Notes under the pieces: generated by a model
What the model was told of the DNA's origin: nothing
What the model saw: the letters and a program-made list of their open reading frames with translations, nothing else
Database searches by the model: none
Translations under genes and position numbers: made by a program
In this document: piece by piece, positions 44,210-52,948 of the stretch
Layout: each line of letters begins with the position of its first letter
How positions within the stretch are numbered: position 1 is the stretch's first letter
From: CAYXEN01 sp964464035
GTDB lineage: Bacteria > Krumholzibacteriota > Krumholzibacteriia > WVZY01
Assembly: GCA_964464035.1 (NCBI GenBank)
Contig: CAYXEN010000003.1
Coordinates: 13,299 to 77,298 of the forward strand
DNA: 64,000 nucleotides
Direction of reading: 5' to 3'

Positions 44210-44713
44210 ATGCGGGCAACCAGTGCCCCCGTTTTCTATTCGATCGGGGAGATCAGGAATCACTTGGCGTCCATCGAGGCGGGCAGGGTGGTGTTGGCGA
44301 ACGGATGTTTCGATCTCCTTCATGTCGGGCATGTGCGCTATCTCCGGGGCGCCGCAGACCTGGGCGATTTCCTCGTGGTCGCCGTGAACGACGACGGGAG
44401 CACGAGGAGAATCAAGGGCCCGGGGAGGCCCATAATGAATCACGATGACAGGGCCGCGCTTCTATCCGCCCTCGGAATGGTGGACGCGGTTCTCATCTTC
44501 GACACGGACACCGTGGCTCCCGTCCTCGAAGCGCTGAGACCCTGGTGCCACGCGAAGGGGACCGATTACACGGTCGATACCGTTCCGGAGATAGAAACCT
44601 CACGCCGCCTGGGGATAAGATGCGAGATAGTGGGCGATCCCAAGAGGCATTCCACCCGTGAACTGGCCGAGGGGATCGGGAGGCGGCGGCGAAGCCGAGA
44701 AGATGGCTCCTAG
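44210..44713 (+). CDS. hldC: D-glycero-beta-D-manno-heptose 1-phosphate adenylyltransferase (HldC/RfaE2)
   Basis: 167 residues. ANGCFDLLHVGHVRYLRGA is the cytidylyltransferase-like signature with the H-x-G-H nucleotide site; GPGRPIMNHDDRAALLSAL and KGTDYT follow as in the RfaE domain II. It activates heptose-1-phosphate with ATP. The C-terminus is basic and overlaps the next gene by 11 bases. Split hldA and hldC genes are usual outside Enterobacteria. Confidence 0.93.
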   Translation: MRATSAPVFYSIGEIRNHLASIEAGRVVLANGCFDLLHVGHVRYLRGAADLGDFLVVAVNDDGSTRRIKGPGRPIMNHDDRAALLSALGMVDAVLIFDTDTVAPVLEALRPWCHAKGTDYTVDTVPEIETSRRLGIRCEIVGDPKRHSTRELAEGIGRRRRSREDGS

Positions 44714-45788
44714 AGAGGACAGCATAATCGCCGGGCTGGAGGCGGGGGGCAACATTCTCGTCTCCCGGTTGAAATATCTGGGCGACGTGATCTTGACCCT
44801 TCCCCTGGTGGCGGCGCTTCGCGAAAGGTTCCCGACGGCAAGCATCGATTATCTCTGCAAGCGTGATGCGGCTGCGATCCTGGAGGGTGACGACGCTTTT
44901 GGCAGGGTGTTCGCCCTCGACGACGGTCCGGGCGGGACCGTTTCCCTCGTCAGGCGCCTCCGTCGGCGCCGCTACCTGCTGGCCGTCGACCTTCTCGCAA
45001 ACCCGAGAAGCGCGTTGCTGACTTTTCTCTCCGGAGCGCGGATGCGCATAGGGGGGGCCCGGCGAGTACGAAAGCGCCTCTATACCCATGCCGTATCGGT
45101 CCCGGCCTCGATCCGCTCCGCCGTCGACTTCCATTTGTATCACCTGAGACCCCTGGGCATCGATGCTCCCGCGCGCAGGCCCGAGCTCGGCATAACTGCG
45201 AATGAAACCGCCGATGCCAGGCGCAACCTCGAAGCCATCGGGGTCGTCCCCGACGTCGATCGCGTCGTCGCCGTTCATCCGGGCGGCAAGTGGGAGGTCA
45301 AGCGCTGGCCGCTCGAGTCTTTCGCCGCCTTGGCCGCCGGGATCGTCCGCAGGCTGGGTGCGAGGATTCTCGTCGTTCACGGTCCGGGGGAAAAAGAGTT
45401 GGGGGCGGAATTGGTCCGGATGCTCGGCGGCGGGGCGACCCTTCTTCCTCTCACGCCGCTTCGCAGGTTGGCCGCGATCTTGAAAGAGATGAGCTGCGTA
45501 GTCGTGGGGGACGGCGGGATCATGCACGTCTCAGTCGCCGTGGGCACTCCGACCGTGGGGATATTCGGCAGCAGTGAGCCGGACATATGGTTTCCCTACG
45601 GGCAATACGGGCCGTTCGTTCCGGTCTTTCATCCGATCGAATGTCGGCCCTGTCACCTGCACGAATGCGATCACCTCAGTTGCCTGCGCGGTCTCGAGCC
45701 GGAAAAGGTGTTGGAGAAAGTGATCGAAGTGTTTGCAAACGGCCCGCGGACGCGCACGGCGGAGAGCGGAACCCGGGAAACGGAGTGA
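44703..45788 (+). CDS. GT9 family glycosyltransferase (heptosyltransferase-like)
   Basis: 361 residues. ILVSRLKYLGDVILTLPLVAALRERFP is the WaaC/WaaF/WaaQ N-terminal site, HPGGKWEVKRWPLESF the central donor motif, and GDGGIMHVSVAVGTPTVGIFGSSEPDIW the C-terminal site. A cysteine cluster near the end (CRPCHLHECDHLSC) is common in this family. It is probably an inner-core heptosyltransferase (WaaC or WaaQ type), not resolved further. ATG 44703 overlaps hldC by 11 bases; no strong ribosome-binding site, consistent with coupling. Confidence 0.87.
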   Translation: MAPREDSIIAGLEAGGNILVSRLKYLGDVILTLPLVAALRERFPTASIDYLCKRDAAAILEGDDAFGRVFALDDGPGGTVSLVRRLRRRRYLLAVDLLANPRSALLTFLSGARMRIGGARRVRKRLYTHAVSVPASIRSAVDFHLYHLRPLGIDAPARRPELGITANETADARRNLEAIGVVPDVDRVVAVHPGGKWEVKRWPLESFAALAAGIVRRLGARILVVHGPGEKELGAELVRMLGGGATLLPLTPLRRLAAILKEMSCVVVGDGGIMHVSVAVGTPTVGIFGSSEPDIWFPYGQYGPFVPVFHPIECRPCHLHECDHLSCLRGLEPEKVLEKVIEVFANGPRTRTAESGTRETE

Positions 45789-45789
45789 A

Positions 45790-46845
45790 ATGCAAGAGTC
45801 GATACTTGCGATAAGATTGCGGAGACTGGGGGACGTCCTGGCCGCCCGGCCCGCCCTCGTCTCGCTCAAGAGGGGATATCCCGGCCGCAAGCTGATATTC
45901 ATGATCGACGGGTGTTACCATGAACTGCTCCGCGGTGACTGCGCGATAGATGAATTGATCGCTCCGCCGCCTCGTTTGAGAAGTGTTCACGACCTTGCCG
46001 CATTCGCCGCTTACGTCGACGGACTCCGCCGCAAGGGAATCGGGATCGCCGTGGATTTCCATTCGAACCCGAGGAGCGCCGTCATATCCTACCTGTCGGG
46101 GGCCGCCCGGAGGATCGGATACGACGTCCGCATAAGGAAAGTCTTCTACACGGAGGTCGAACCGCGCTCGCGCTACCGTCGCGGAAGACGCCTGGCATGC
46201 AATTCGTCGGAGTCGGCGGTAGATCTCGCGGTGAGAGCCGGCGGGGTTCCGGTCGAAGGCCCCCCGCCGCTTCTCGAAGTCGATCCCGCAAGCGCGACCC
46301 GGATGCGCGCGGTGCTTCGCGAGATCGGCGCGGGGGAGGACGCGATCGGGATCAACCCCGGCGACCCCTATCCGGCCAAGGCCTGGCCCGAAGACTACTT
46401 CGTGGAAATCGCTCGGCGCCTTGCCTCGTCGGGGCGAGCGGTAGTGGTGATGTGGGGGCCGGGGGAAGAGGAGCGTGCGGAGAGAATAAAGGAACGGGCG
46501 GGCGAGGGAGTATTTCTCTCTCCGCCTCTCGGGCTGGCCGAACTCCCGGGCTTCCTCAGCAACCTGTCCCTTCTCGTGACGATCGACTCGGGCCTCAAAC
46601 ATCTCGCCGTGGCGGTGGGGCTCAGGACGCTCACTGTTTTCGGGCCGACAAGCCCGGACGAATGGCACGTAGGGAGGAATCACGACCGGATTCTCAGCCT
46701 TCATCTTTCGTGTTCCCCCTGCCGCCTGCTCGCCTGCCCGTTCGGTTCACCATGCATGGCTGGGATCACCCCCGCCTCGGTGATGGAGCAGGTGGAGGAC
46801 ATGCTCGGCGGGCGGGAGGCGCCGGTCACTCATCATGGATCTTAG
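45790..46845 (+). CDS. GT9 family glycosyltransferase (heptosyltransferase-like)
   Basis: 351 residues, starting one base after the previous stop. ILAIRLRRLGDVLAARPALVSLKRGYP is the GT9 N-terminus; NPGDPYPAKAWPEDYF and TIDSGLKHLAVAVGLRTLTVFGPTSPDEW supply the donor site, and CSPCRLLACPFGSPC ends the domain. Like the two preceding GT9 genes it would act on the LPS core. The fourth GT9 enzyme of the cluster suggests a core with several heptoses or other sugars added by diverged copies. Confidence 0.86.
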   Translation: MQESILAIRLRRLGDVLAARPALVSLKRGYPGRKLIFMIDGCYHELLRGDCAIDELIAPPPRLRSVHDLAAFAAYVDGLRRKGIGIAVDFHSNPRSAVISYLSGAARRIGYDVRIRKVFYTEVEPRSRYRRGRRLACNSSESAVDLAVRAGGVPVEGPPPLLEVDPASATRMRAVLREIGAGEDAIGINPGDPYPAKAWPEDYFVEIARRLASSGRAVVVMWGPGEEERAERIKERAGEGVFLSPPLGLAELPGFLSNLSLLVTIDSGLKHLAVAVGLRTLTVFGPTSPDEWHVGRNHDRILSLHLSCSPCRLLACPFGSPCMAGITPASVMEQVEDMLGGREAPVTHHGS

Positions 46846-47599
46846 AAAAATCTCGGTGATAATCACGTCTTACAACGAAGAGGCGAACATAGCCGCCTGC
46901 CTCGATCGCCTGGGGGGGTTCGGCGAGATCATCCTGGTCGATTCCTTCAGCACGGACAGGACGGTGGAGATCGCGAGAAAGTACCCGGTGATAATATTCA
47001 AGCGGCCCTATCGCTGCGCGGCCGCGCAGAAGAATTGGGCGATGAAAATGACCCGAGGTGAATGGATTCTGATACTCGACGCGGACGAGCTCCTGAGCGG
47101 GGAGTTGAAGGAGGAGATCCGCGCATTGGATGAGGGCGTGCAGTGTGATGGATTCTGGATACGGAGGCGGAGCAGTTACATGGGCAGGGTCATAAAATAT
47201 TGCGGCTGGCAGCGTGACAAGGTCCTGCGGCTCGTACGCAGGGGCAGCGGACTCTACGAGGAGAAAGAGGTCCACGAAGAAATCGTTCTCGATGGAAGGG
47301 AAGGAATACTGTCCGGCAGGATCATCCACAATCCGTACCGGGACCTGAAGCACCACCTCTCGAAGATGCGGGAGTACACGAAGCGCGGCGCGCTCGAATA
47401 CAGGAGGAGGGGGGGGAGATTCGCCGTGCTCAACATGATCCTGCACCCGCCTTTCAGGTTTCTACGCATGTACGTCCTGCAGGGAGGGTTTCTCGATCGG
47501 CTGCCGGGGTTGATCCTGTGTCTGGTCTCCGCATACGGGGTATTCTTGAAATATGCCAAAGCAAGGGAGATGGCGGAGTGGAAGAGAAGAAAACAGTAG
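46835..47599 (+). CDS. GT2 family glycosyltransferase (WaaE/KdtX-like)
   Basis: 254 residues. VIITSYNEEANIAACLDRL, ILVDSFSTDRTVEIA and ILDADELLSGEL are the nucleotide-sugar/metal motifs of GT2 (the DAD triplet is intact). KRPYRCAAAQKNWAM and CGWQRDKVLRLVRRG match the WaaE/KdtX subgroup, which adds glucose to inner-core heptose. A short hydrophobic C-terminal stretch may associate with the membrane. It overlaps the previous gene by 11 bases and the next by 22. Confidence 0.88.
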   Translation: MDLRKISVIITSYNEEANIAACLDRLGGFGEIILVDSFSTDRTVEIARKYPVIIFKRPYRCAAAQKNWAMKMTRGEWILILDADELLSGELKEEIRALDEGVQCDGFWIRRRSSYMGRVIKYCGWQRDKVLRLVRRGSGLYEEKEVHEEIVLDGREGILSGRIIHNPYRDLKHHLSKMREYTKRGALEYRRRGGRFAVLNMILHPPFRFLRMYVLQGGFLDRLPGLILCLVSAYGVFLKYAKAREMAEWKRRKQ

Positions 47600-48690
47600 A
47601 GGGAGTATGCGTTTTCGGCGGGTTCGAAAGGACGTATTCCCGCGGCGAAGTCATATTGAAGGGACTTGAGAAACTCGGCGTTCCCATCAGCTTCTGCGAC
47701 GCGCCGGTCGGCAGCAAGGTGTTCAAGAGGTATCCCATCCTCGCATGGAAATACTTTCGCATGAAAAAGGATTTCTCCCATATCCTGGTTCCACAGTTCG
47801 GACACAAGGACGTCCCCCTCGCGTGGCTGCTGGGGCGCCTCACCGGCAAGAAGGTCGTGTTCGATCCGCTCGTCTCGAGGTACGAGACCAAGATCATGGA
47901 TCGCGGCGATGCGGGGGAGAGGTCGTTCCAATCCTGGTACAACCGGAGGATAGACGTGCTCGCGATGAGGCTCCCCGACGTGCTGATAGCGGACACGAGG
48001 GAACATGCCGACTACTACGTGTCTTCTTTTCTCGCGCCGGAGCGCAGAGTGCACGTGGTACCGGTGGGATGTGACGACGAGATCTTCGCCGGGTCAGGTG
48101 CGAGCGTCGAACGCGATGGACCCGCAAGAAAAGTGTTGTTCTTCGGCAGCTACCTGCCTTTGCACGGCACCATGACCATCGTCCGCGCGGCGGAATTGCT
48201 CATCGAGCGGGGGGACGTGATCTTCGAACTCGTGGGGGACGGCCAGACGCGCCCCGAAACGGAGGCGTACGCGCGCGGGAGGAACCTTGCCAACGTGCGT
48301 TTCACAGGCAGGGTGCCGTACGACGAGCTTCCCCGGCTCATCGCCCGGGCCGATCTCTGCCTCGGCATCTTCGGGACCACCGGGAAAGCGATGCGCGTCG
48401 TCCCGAACAAGATCTACCAGTGCATGGCGATGGACAGGGCGGTGGTCACCGCCGACACTCCCGCCGTGAGAGAGATTTTCACCGACGGCCTGGACATAGC
48501 CCTGGTGCCGGCGGGGGATGCGCAAGGATTGGCGCATAAGATAGAGGAGCTTTTCGCCGAGCCGGGCCGCCTGCGCAGGATCGGTGAGAGGGCGGGAAAG
48601 TTCGTCCGCGATCGCTTCAATTGCAAGGCGGTCGCGGCGAGATTCGTCGAGGCATGCCTCGACGAGACGCGCGGTGTCTCAGGTCCATGA
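47578..48690 (+). CDS. GT4-type glycosyltransferase
   Basis: 370 residues if GTG 47578 is used (AAGGGA upstream; ATG starts lie too far inside). The C-terminal domain is a GT4 donor site: KVLFFGSYLPLHGTMTIVRAAELL, VRFTGRVPYDELPRLIARADLCLGIF, then VPNKIYQCMAMDRAVVTAD. The N-terminal domain is less conserved. Probably adds a further LPS-core sugar; donor unknown. The start lies within the end of the GT2 gene. Confidence 0.82.
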   Translation: MEEKKTVEGVCVFGGFERTYSRGEVILKGLEKLGVPISFCDAPVGSKVFKRYPILAWKYFRMKKDFSHILVPQFGHKDVPLAWLLGRLTGKKVVFDPLVSRYETKIMDRGDAGERSFQSWYNRRIDVLAMRLPDVLIADTREHADYYVSSFLAPERRVHVVPVGCDDEIFAGSGASVERDGPARKVLFFGSYLPLHGTMTIVRAAELLIERGDVIFELVGDGQTRPETEAYARGRNLANVRFTGRVPYDELPRLIARADLCLGIFGTTGKAMRVVPNKIYQCMAMDRAVVTADTPAVREIFTDGLDIALVPAGDAQGLAHKIEELFAEPGRLRRIGERAGKFVRDRFNCKAVAARFVEACLDETRGVSGP

Positions 48691-48745
48691 CGGGGAAGCC
48701 CCGCCTTCCGGCGGCGAGGCGGCTCGCCATGCAAGGAGAGAAGGA

Positions 48746-49861
48746 ATGCCGAACGTTCTCATGATCGATTCCGAGAGAGGCTGGGGCGGCGGCCAGGCGC
48801 AAGTCGAATTGCTGGCGAAGGGGCTCTTGGAAAGGGGTGTCGGCGTATCTCTGGTGGTTCCTCCCGGCAGCACGATGGAAAAGAGGGCTCGGAGCATCGG
48901 GGTGCCGGTCAGCGCGATGGGCATGGCGGGCGATCTCGACATCTCGTGCATACTGAGGCTACGGAAGTTGATCAAACGGGGCGGATTCGACGTAGTGCAT
49001 TCCCACTCGGCTCACGCGCACGGCATCGCCTCGTTGGCCGCGCTCGGCTTGAGGAATCCTCCCCGCCTGGTCGTATCGAGGCGAGTCGGGTTCCCTCGCA
49101 AGAAGGGGTGGCTGAGCAGGCTCAAGTACGTCAAGGGTGCCGACGGCTACATAGCCATCTCGCGCGCGGCGATGGAAGAGTTGGTCGCCGGAGGAGTATC
49201 GCCCGGGAGGGTAGAGATCATACCGAGCGGCATCGACCCGGGGAGGTTCATCGCCCTTCGGGATGCGGGGGAGGTTCGCGGTGAGTTCGGATTTCCGGCG
49301 GATTGCATCCTTGTCGGAACGGTCGGAAGGCTCGCGGCGAACAAGGCGCAGGATGATTTCATCCGCGCAGCCGGAATCATATCGAAGGCCCAGCCGGCGG
49401 CGAGGTTCCTCGTGGTCGGAGAAGGCCCGAAGAGAAGCGAACTCGAGAGATTGATCCGGGATTTGCGGCTCGAAGGAGTAGTTGTGCTCACAGGTTTCCG
49501 GGAAGACGTGCCTTCGCTTATCGCCGCTATGGATTGTTTCGTGATCTCCTCCATCGTCGAAGGCTTGTGCACATCGATAATGGATGCGCAGGCGATCGGT
49601 GTCCCCGTGGTGGCGACTCGCGCAGGCGGTATAGTGGATCTCGTGGAGGACGGTCTGACGGGACGCCTGGTTGCGCCCCGGAGTCCCGACGTTCTCGCGG
49701 AGGCCGTCGAGCAAATGCTCAAAGACGAGTCCCTGCGCAAAAGGTGCGTCGAAGCCGCCCGCAAGAACGCGAGAGATTATGATTACAACTCCATGGTGGA
49801 AAGAACGATCGCCTTCTACCGAAAGACGTTGTCGGCGCAAGGCGCCAGAAATCGATTGTGA
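48746..49861 (+). CDS. GT4 family glycosyltransferase
   Basis: 371 residues. The start IDSERGWGGGQAQVELLAKGLLERG carries the GT4 glycine loop; VHSHSAHAHG, PSGIDPGRF, GTVGRLAANKAQDDFIRAA and FVISSIVEGLCTSIMDAQAIGVP follow in the normal order, with the E-x7-E motif modified. AAGGAG at 48733-48738 fixes ATG 48746. It is last in the core cluster; a promoter candidate for the next gene overlaps its final codons. Confidence 0.87.
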   Translation: MPNVLMIDSERGWGGGQAQVELLAKGLLERGVGVSLVVPPGSTMEKRARSIGVPVSAMGMAGDLDISCILRLRKLIKRGGFDVVHSHSAHAHGIASLAALGLRNPPRLVVSRRVGFPRKKGWLSRLKYVKGADGYIAISRAAMEELVAGGVSPGRVEIIPSGIDPGRFIALRDAGEVRGEFGFPADCILVGTVGRLAANKAQDDFIRAAGIISKAQPAARFLVVGEGPKRSELERLIRDLRLEGVVVLTGFREDVPSLIAAMDCFVISSIVEGLCTSIMDAQAIGVPVVATRAGGIVDLVEDGLTGRLVAPRSPDVLAEAVEQMLKDESLRKRCVEAARKNARDYDYNSMVERTIAFYRKTLSAQGARNRL

Positions 49862-49885
49862 GCGCGGCTATCTAGCACGTATATT
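49856..49885 (+). promoter_or_regulatory. Candidate promoter for the DUF3108 gene
   Basis: TTGTGA (49856-49861) and TATATT (49880-49885) with an 18-base spacer. Predicted start near 49892 would leave only about nine leader bases before ATG 49901, where no ribosome-binding site is seen. Confidence 0.4.
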
Positions 49886-49900
49886 GCTTTGAGTTCACGT

Positions 49901-50800
49901 ATGAACGAAAAGAAGACATCAAGAAGGATGATTCCACGCGTTGCAGCGGTGCTCGTGCTCGCCTTGGTCGGCGCTGCGTTCGGCGCGGGCGGCGGGACGA
50001 ACCCCGGAGCGGGCGTGGATTCGTTGGGAACCGCCGTCGATTCCATCCCGAAGGCGGATGCTTCTACGGCCGGCGGGGACACAACTTCGTATCCCAATCT
50101 GGTTCCGGTCTCGGCCCTTTCTCCCGGTTACGTCGGTTTCGGAGTCGGGGAAAAATTGGTGTTCTCCATCCAGTACGGCATAGTGAACGCCGGCGAAGCG
50201 ACGCTCGAGATAAGGAACATTGCCTTCATAGACGACCGGCCGGCCTATCACATAATCTCCGATGCACGATCGAACGAGGTCTTCTCCCTGTTTTTCAAGG
50301 TTCACGACAGGTACGAGTCTTTCATGGACACGACAAGGCTGGTGAGTCTTCGCTACGAGAAGCACCTCCGGGAAGGAAAGTACAAGAAGGACGAAGCCGT
50401 CCGGTTCGATCATGAAGCCCACCTGGCCATTTACAAGTCGAAGACGGTTCCCATAAGTCCCATGACCCAGGACGTTCTTTCCGCTCTTTACTACGTTCGT
50501 ACGCTGCCCCTCGAAATCGGCAAACCGATAGCAGTCGCCAACCACACGGACGGAAAGAACTACCCCATACTCGTCAAGATCCTGCGCAAGGAAAGGGTCA
50601 CGGTCGAAGCGGGAACATTCGATTGCGTGGTCGTCGAACCGATGTTGCAGAGCGGAGGCGTGTTCCAGCAAAAAGGCAAATTGACAGTGTGGCTCACCGA
50701 TGATAAGTATAGGATACCCGTCCTCATGAAGAGCAAGGTGGTGATAGGCTCGGTTGCGGCGGTCTTGAAGAGTTATAGACTCGCCGACAAGCTGGATTGA
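49901..50800 (+). CDS. DUF3108 domain-containing exported protein
   Basis: 299 residues. Basic N-terminus, hydrophobic core AAVLVLALVGAAFGA as signal peptide, then a Gly/Ser/Thr-rich linker. The DUF3108 region starts at GEKLVFSIQYGIVNAGEATLEI and continues through FFKVHDRYESFMD, SALYYVRTLPLEIGK and LTVWLTDDKYRIPVLMKSKV. The family is thought to be a beta-barrel-like periplasmic protein; function unknown. ATG 49901 lacks a ribosome-binding site; ATG 49925 would also give an intact signal peptide. Its stop overlaps the next start (TGATG). Confidence 0.88.
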   Translation: MNEKKTSRRMIPRVAAVLVLALVGAAFGAGGGTNPGAGVDSLGTAVDSIPKADASTAGGDTTSYPNLVPVSALSPGYVGFGVGEKLVFSIQYGIVNAGEATLEIRNIAFIDDRPAYHIISDARSNEVFSLFFKVHDRYESFMDTTRLVSLRYEKHLREGKYKKDEAVRFDHEAHLAIYKSKTVPISPMTQDVLSALYYVRTLPLEIGKPIAVANHTDGKNYPILVKILRKERVTVEAGTFDCVVVEPMLQSGGVFQQKGKLTVWLTDDKYRIPVLMKSKVVIGSVAAVLKSYRLADKLD

Positions 50801-51759
50801 TGCCAAGTCGATACGAAGAAGAAGATCTCTCCAGGATAAAACCCATCTCGATCGAAGACAGAAAATCGAAAGTCGATATCTCGTCGTTCGTGGATCCCGA
50901 TGAGGTGATGAGCGGATCGGGTGGCACCGGTGACATCGTCGCGGCAATGATGCCCGATATCCTCGCGGGGAGCGCGATAAAGCAATTCGCCTCGGCCTTG
51001 ATCGAAGCACGCGATGAGGGAAGGACGATACTGTGGCTGACGGGCGCCCACGTGATCAAGTGCGGCTTGTCTCTCTACCTTCGCTCGTTGATGAAGAAGG
51101 GTTTCGTCTCCGCTCTCGCCTGCACGGGATCCTCCGCGATCCACGACATCGAGCTCTCCTTTCACGGCGCTACTTCCGAAGACGTGGGGGAGGAGTTGCC
51201 CCGCGGCAGGTTCGGAATGGCCCGTGAAACGGCGGAACATTTCCGTGACGCCGTGGCGATGGCGGTGAAGGAGGGTACGGGGTTGGGCGAGGGAATAGGT
51301 CGTTATATCGAGGTGCAAGGCGCTCCCAATGCCGGGTACAGCGTTTTCGCCGGAGCTCATTCGTGCTCGGTGCCGGTGACCGTTCATGTCGCTCTCGGAA
51401 CGGACATCGTGCACCAACATCCTTTCTTTCCAGGGGAAGCGGTGGGCGAGCTCTCCATGAAAGACTTCCGTATCCTGTGCAGGGTGGTGGGGGATGTTTT
51501 CTCGGGAGGCGTGGTCGTGGTTTTCGGGTCGGCGGTGATCCTGCCCGAAGTGTTCCTGAAGGCGGTTTCGATCGGGTACAATCTCGGCAAGAAACCGAAT
51601 GGTGTCACGGTGGCCGCTTTCGACATGATGGATCATTATCGCGTGAACGAGAACATTCTCCGCAGACCATTCCCGCGGGGAGCGAAAAGCTATCGTTTCA
51701 CGGGTCATCACGAGATAATGATGCCGCTTCTCTTCGCGCTTCTCTCCGGCGTTCGATGA
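50800..51759 (+). CDS. Conserved protein of unknown function
   Basis: 319 residues, no signal peptide or membrane segment. Conserved-looking stretches include GSGGTGDIVAAMMPDILAG, LWLTGAHVIKCGLSLYL, GSSAIHDIELSFHGATSEDV, HVALGTDIVHQHP, VFGSAVILPEVFLKAVS and TGHHEIMMPLL. The alternating glycine-rich loops and hydrophobic strands suggest a Rossmann-like alpha/beta enzyme, with several histidines and acidic residues that could bind metal. I do not recognise the family. The ATG overlaps the DUF3108 stop, so the two are coupled, but their joint role is unclear. Confidence 0.8.
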   Translation: MPSRYEEEDLSRIKPISIEDRKSKVDISSFVDPDEVMSGSGGTGDIVAAMMPDILAGSAIKQFASALIEARDEGRTILWLTGAHVIKCGLSLYLRSLMKKGFVSALACTGSSAIHDIELSFHGATSEDVGEELPRGRFGMARETAEHFRDAVAMAVKEGTGLGEGIGRYIEVQGAPNAGYSVFAGAHSCSVPVTVHVALGTDIVHQHPFFPGEAVGELSMKDFRILCRVVGDVFSGGVVVVFGSAVILPEVFLKAVSIGYNLGKKPNGVTVAAFDMMDHYRVNENILRRPFPRGAKSYRFTGHHEIMMPLLFALLSGVR

Positions 51760-51807
51760 AAGACCCTTTGATTGAGAGCCCCCGGATGAGAAGAAGATGA
51801 GCTGTGC

Positions 51808-51836
51808 TTGACAATCGCCCGGGCAGAGGTTATCCT
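51808..51836 (+). promoter_or_regulatory. Strong sigma-70 promoter candidate
   Basis: Consensus TTGACA (51808-51813) and TATCCT (51831-51836) with a 17-base spacer. The start near 51843 excludes the upstream in-frame start at 51804 and supports ATG 51885 for the oxidoreductase. Confidence 0.65.
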
Positions 51837-51884
51837 GCTGCAGACGTCGGCCGAACGGCGCATTTTTATTATCTACGAGGAAAC

Positions 51885-52922
51885 ATGATGAAAGAAAACA
51901 CGGGAAACACTCCTTACCGCGCGGGCGTCATAGGGATGGGCAAGATGGGGTTGGTGCATGCCTCCACGATCCGCAGCCATCCGCGCGTAACAGTCGCCGC
52001 CTTCTGTGAAACGTCCAAGTTCATGGTCCAGGCCCTGAAGTCCTTCTTCCCCGACGTGGATTTCTACAGTGACTACGAGGAGATGCTGGCCAAGGCGGAG
52101 CTCGACGTCGTGTACATCACGACGCCCACCGGGCTGCACGCAAGCATAGCGGGTGCGTGCGCCGATGCGGGCAAGCATTTCTTCGTGGAAAAACCGCTCG
52201 CCACCAATCTCGAAGAAGCGTTGAGCGTAGTGGAGAACGTCAAGAAGAGCATGGTGAAGACACAAGTGGGGTACGTATGCCGATACTCGCCCACCTTCGA
52301 GAAAGCGAAGGAGATCCTCGACTCGGGAGTGATAGGACGGGTGCTCGGTTTCAACGCGGTGAAGTACTCGAGCGACGTGCTACGGCGGGTGGAGAAGAGT
52401 TGGCGTTTCATGCGAAAAGCTTCGGAAGGCGGTGGGGGAGTGGTGAACGAATTCGCTTGCCACGGGATCGACCTGGTCGTGTGGTATTTCGGGGAGCCGC
52501 GCTCGGTCGACGCCCGCATGGAAAGCTGGTATTCGAGCGACGTTGAGGACTACGTGCACGCAGTGATGGACTACGGAGAATATACCGGTTGGGTGGACTC
52601 GAGCTGGTCCATGCAGGATTTCCGCAAGCCGTATACGAGGATAGAAGTGACTGGGGACAACGGGCGGTTGATCGTGACCGACTCGGAGGTGAGATGGTTG
52701 ATCGCGCGCTCGCACGCGGGCGCGGAAGCCGGTTGGTACCAGACTAACATAACGGAACTGTATGAGCCGGTGAGGGTTTTCATAGGGGACATCATGTTCA
52801 GCCGCCAGGCCGATGCATTCATATCGTCTCTGGACGGCGGAACGAACGCGAGGAGCGAGATTTTCGAGGCATTGAGAACACAGAGGGTCTTGCAGGCCAT
52901 CCATGAAGGAGAGAAGCGCTGA
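51885..52922 (+). CDS. Gfo/Idh/MocA-family oxidoreductase
   Basis: 345 residues. Rossmann site AGVIGMGKMGLVHASTI at the N-terminus, then TTPTGLHASIAGACADAGKHFFVEKPLA with the conserved Lys-Pro, and a C-terminal substrate domain with EFACHGIDLVVWYFGEP. Such enzymes oxidise or reduce sugars, often nucleotide-sugars, with NAD(P). It is distinct from the copy in the lpx operon. CGAGGA lies just ahead of the ATG. It pairs with the following gene of unknown function and precedes the exopolysaccharide locus, so a nucleotide-sugar role is plausible. Confidence 0.88.
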   Translation: MMKENTGNTPYRAGVIGMGKMGLVHASTIRSHPRVTVAAFCETSKFMVQALKSFFPDVDFYSDYEEMLAKAELDVVYITTPTGLHASIAGACADAGKHFFVEKPLATNLEEALSVVENVKKSMVKTQVGYVCRYSPTFEKAKEILDSGVIGRVLGFNAVKYSSDVLRRVEKSWRFMRKASEGGGGVVNEFACHGIDLVVWYFGEPRSVDARMESWYSSDVEDYVHAVMDYGEYTGWVDSSWSMQDFRKPYTRIEVTGDNGRLIVTDSEVRWLIARSHAGAEAGWYQTNITELYEPVRVFIGDIMFSRQADAFISSLDGGTNARSEIFEALRTQRVLQAIHEGEKR

Positions 52923-52948
52923 CCCGACGTCGGCGAGGATGTGACACC

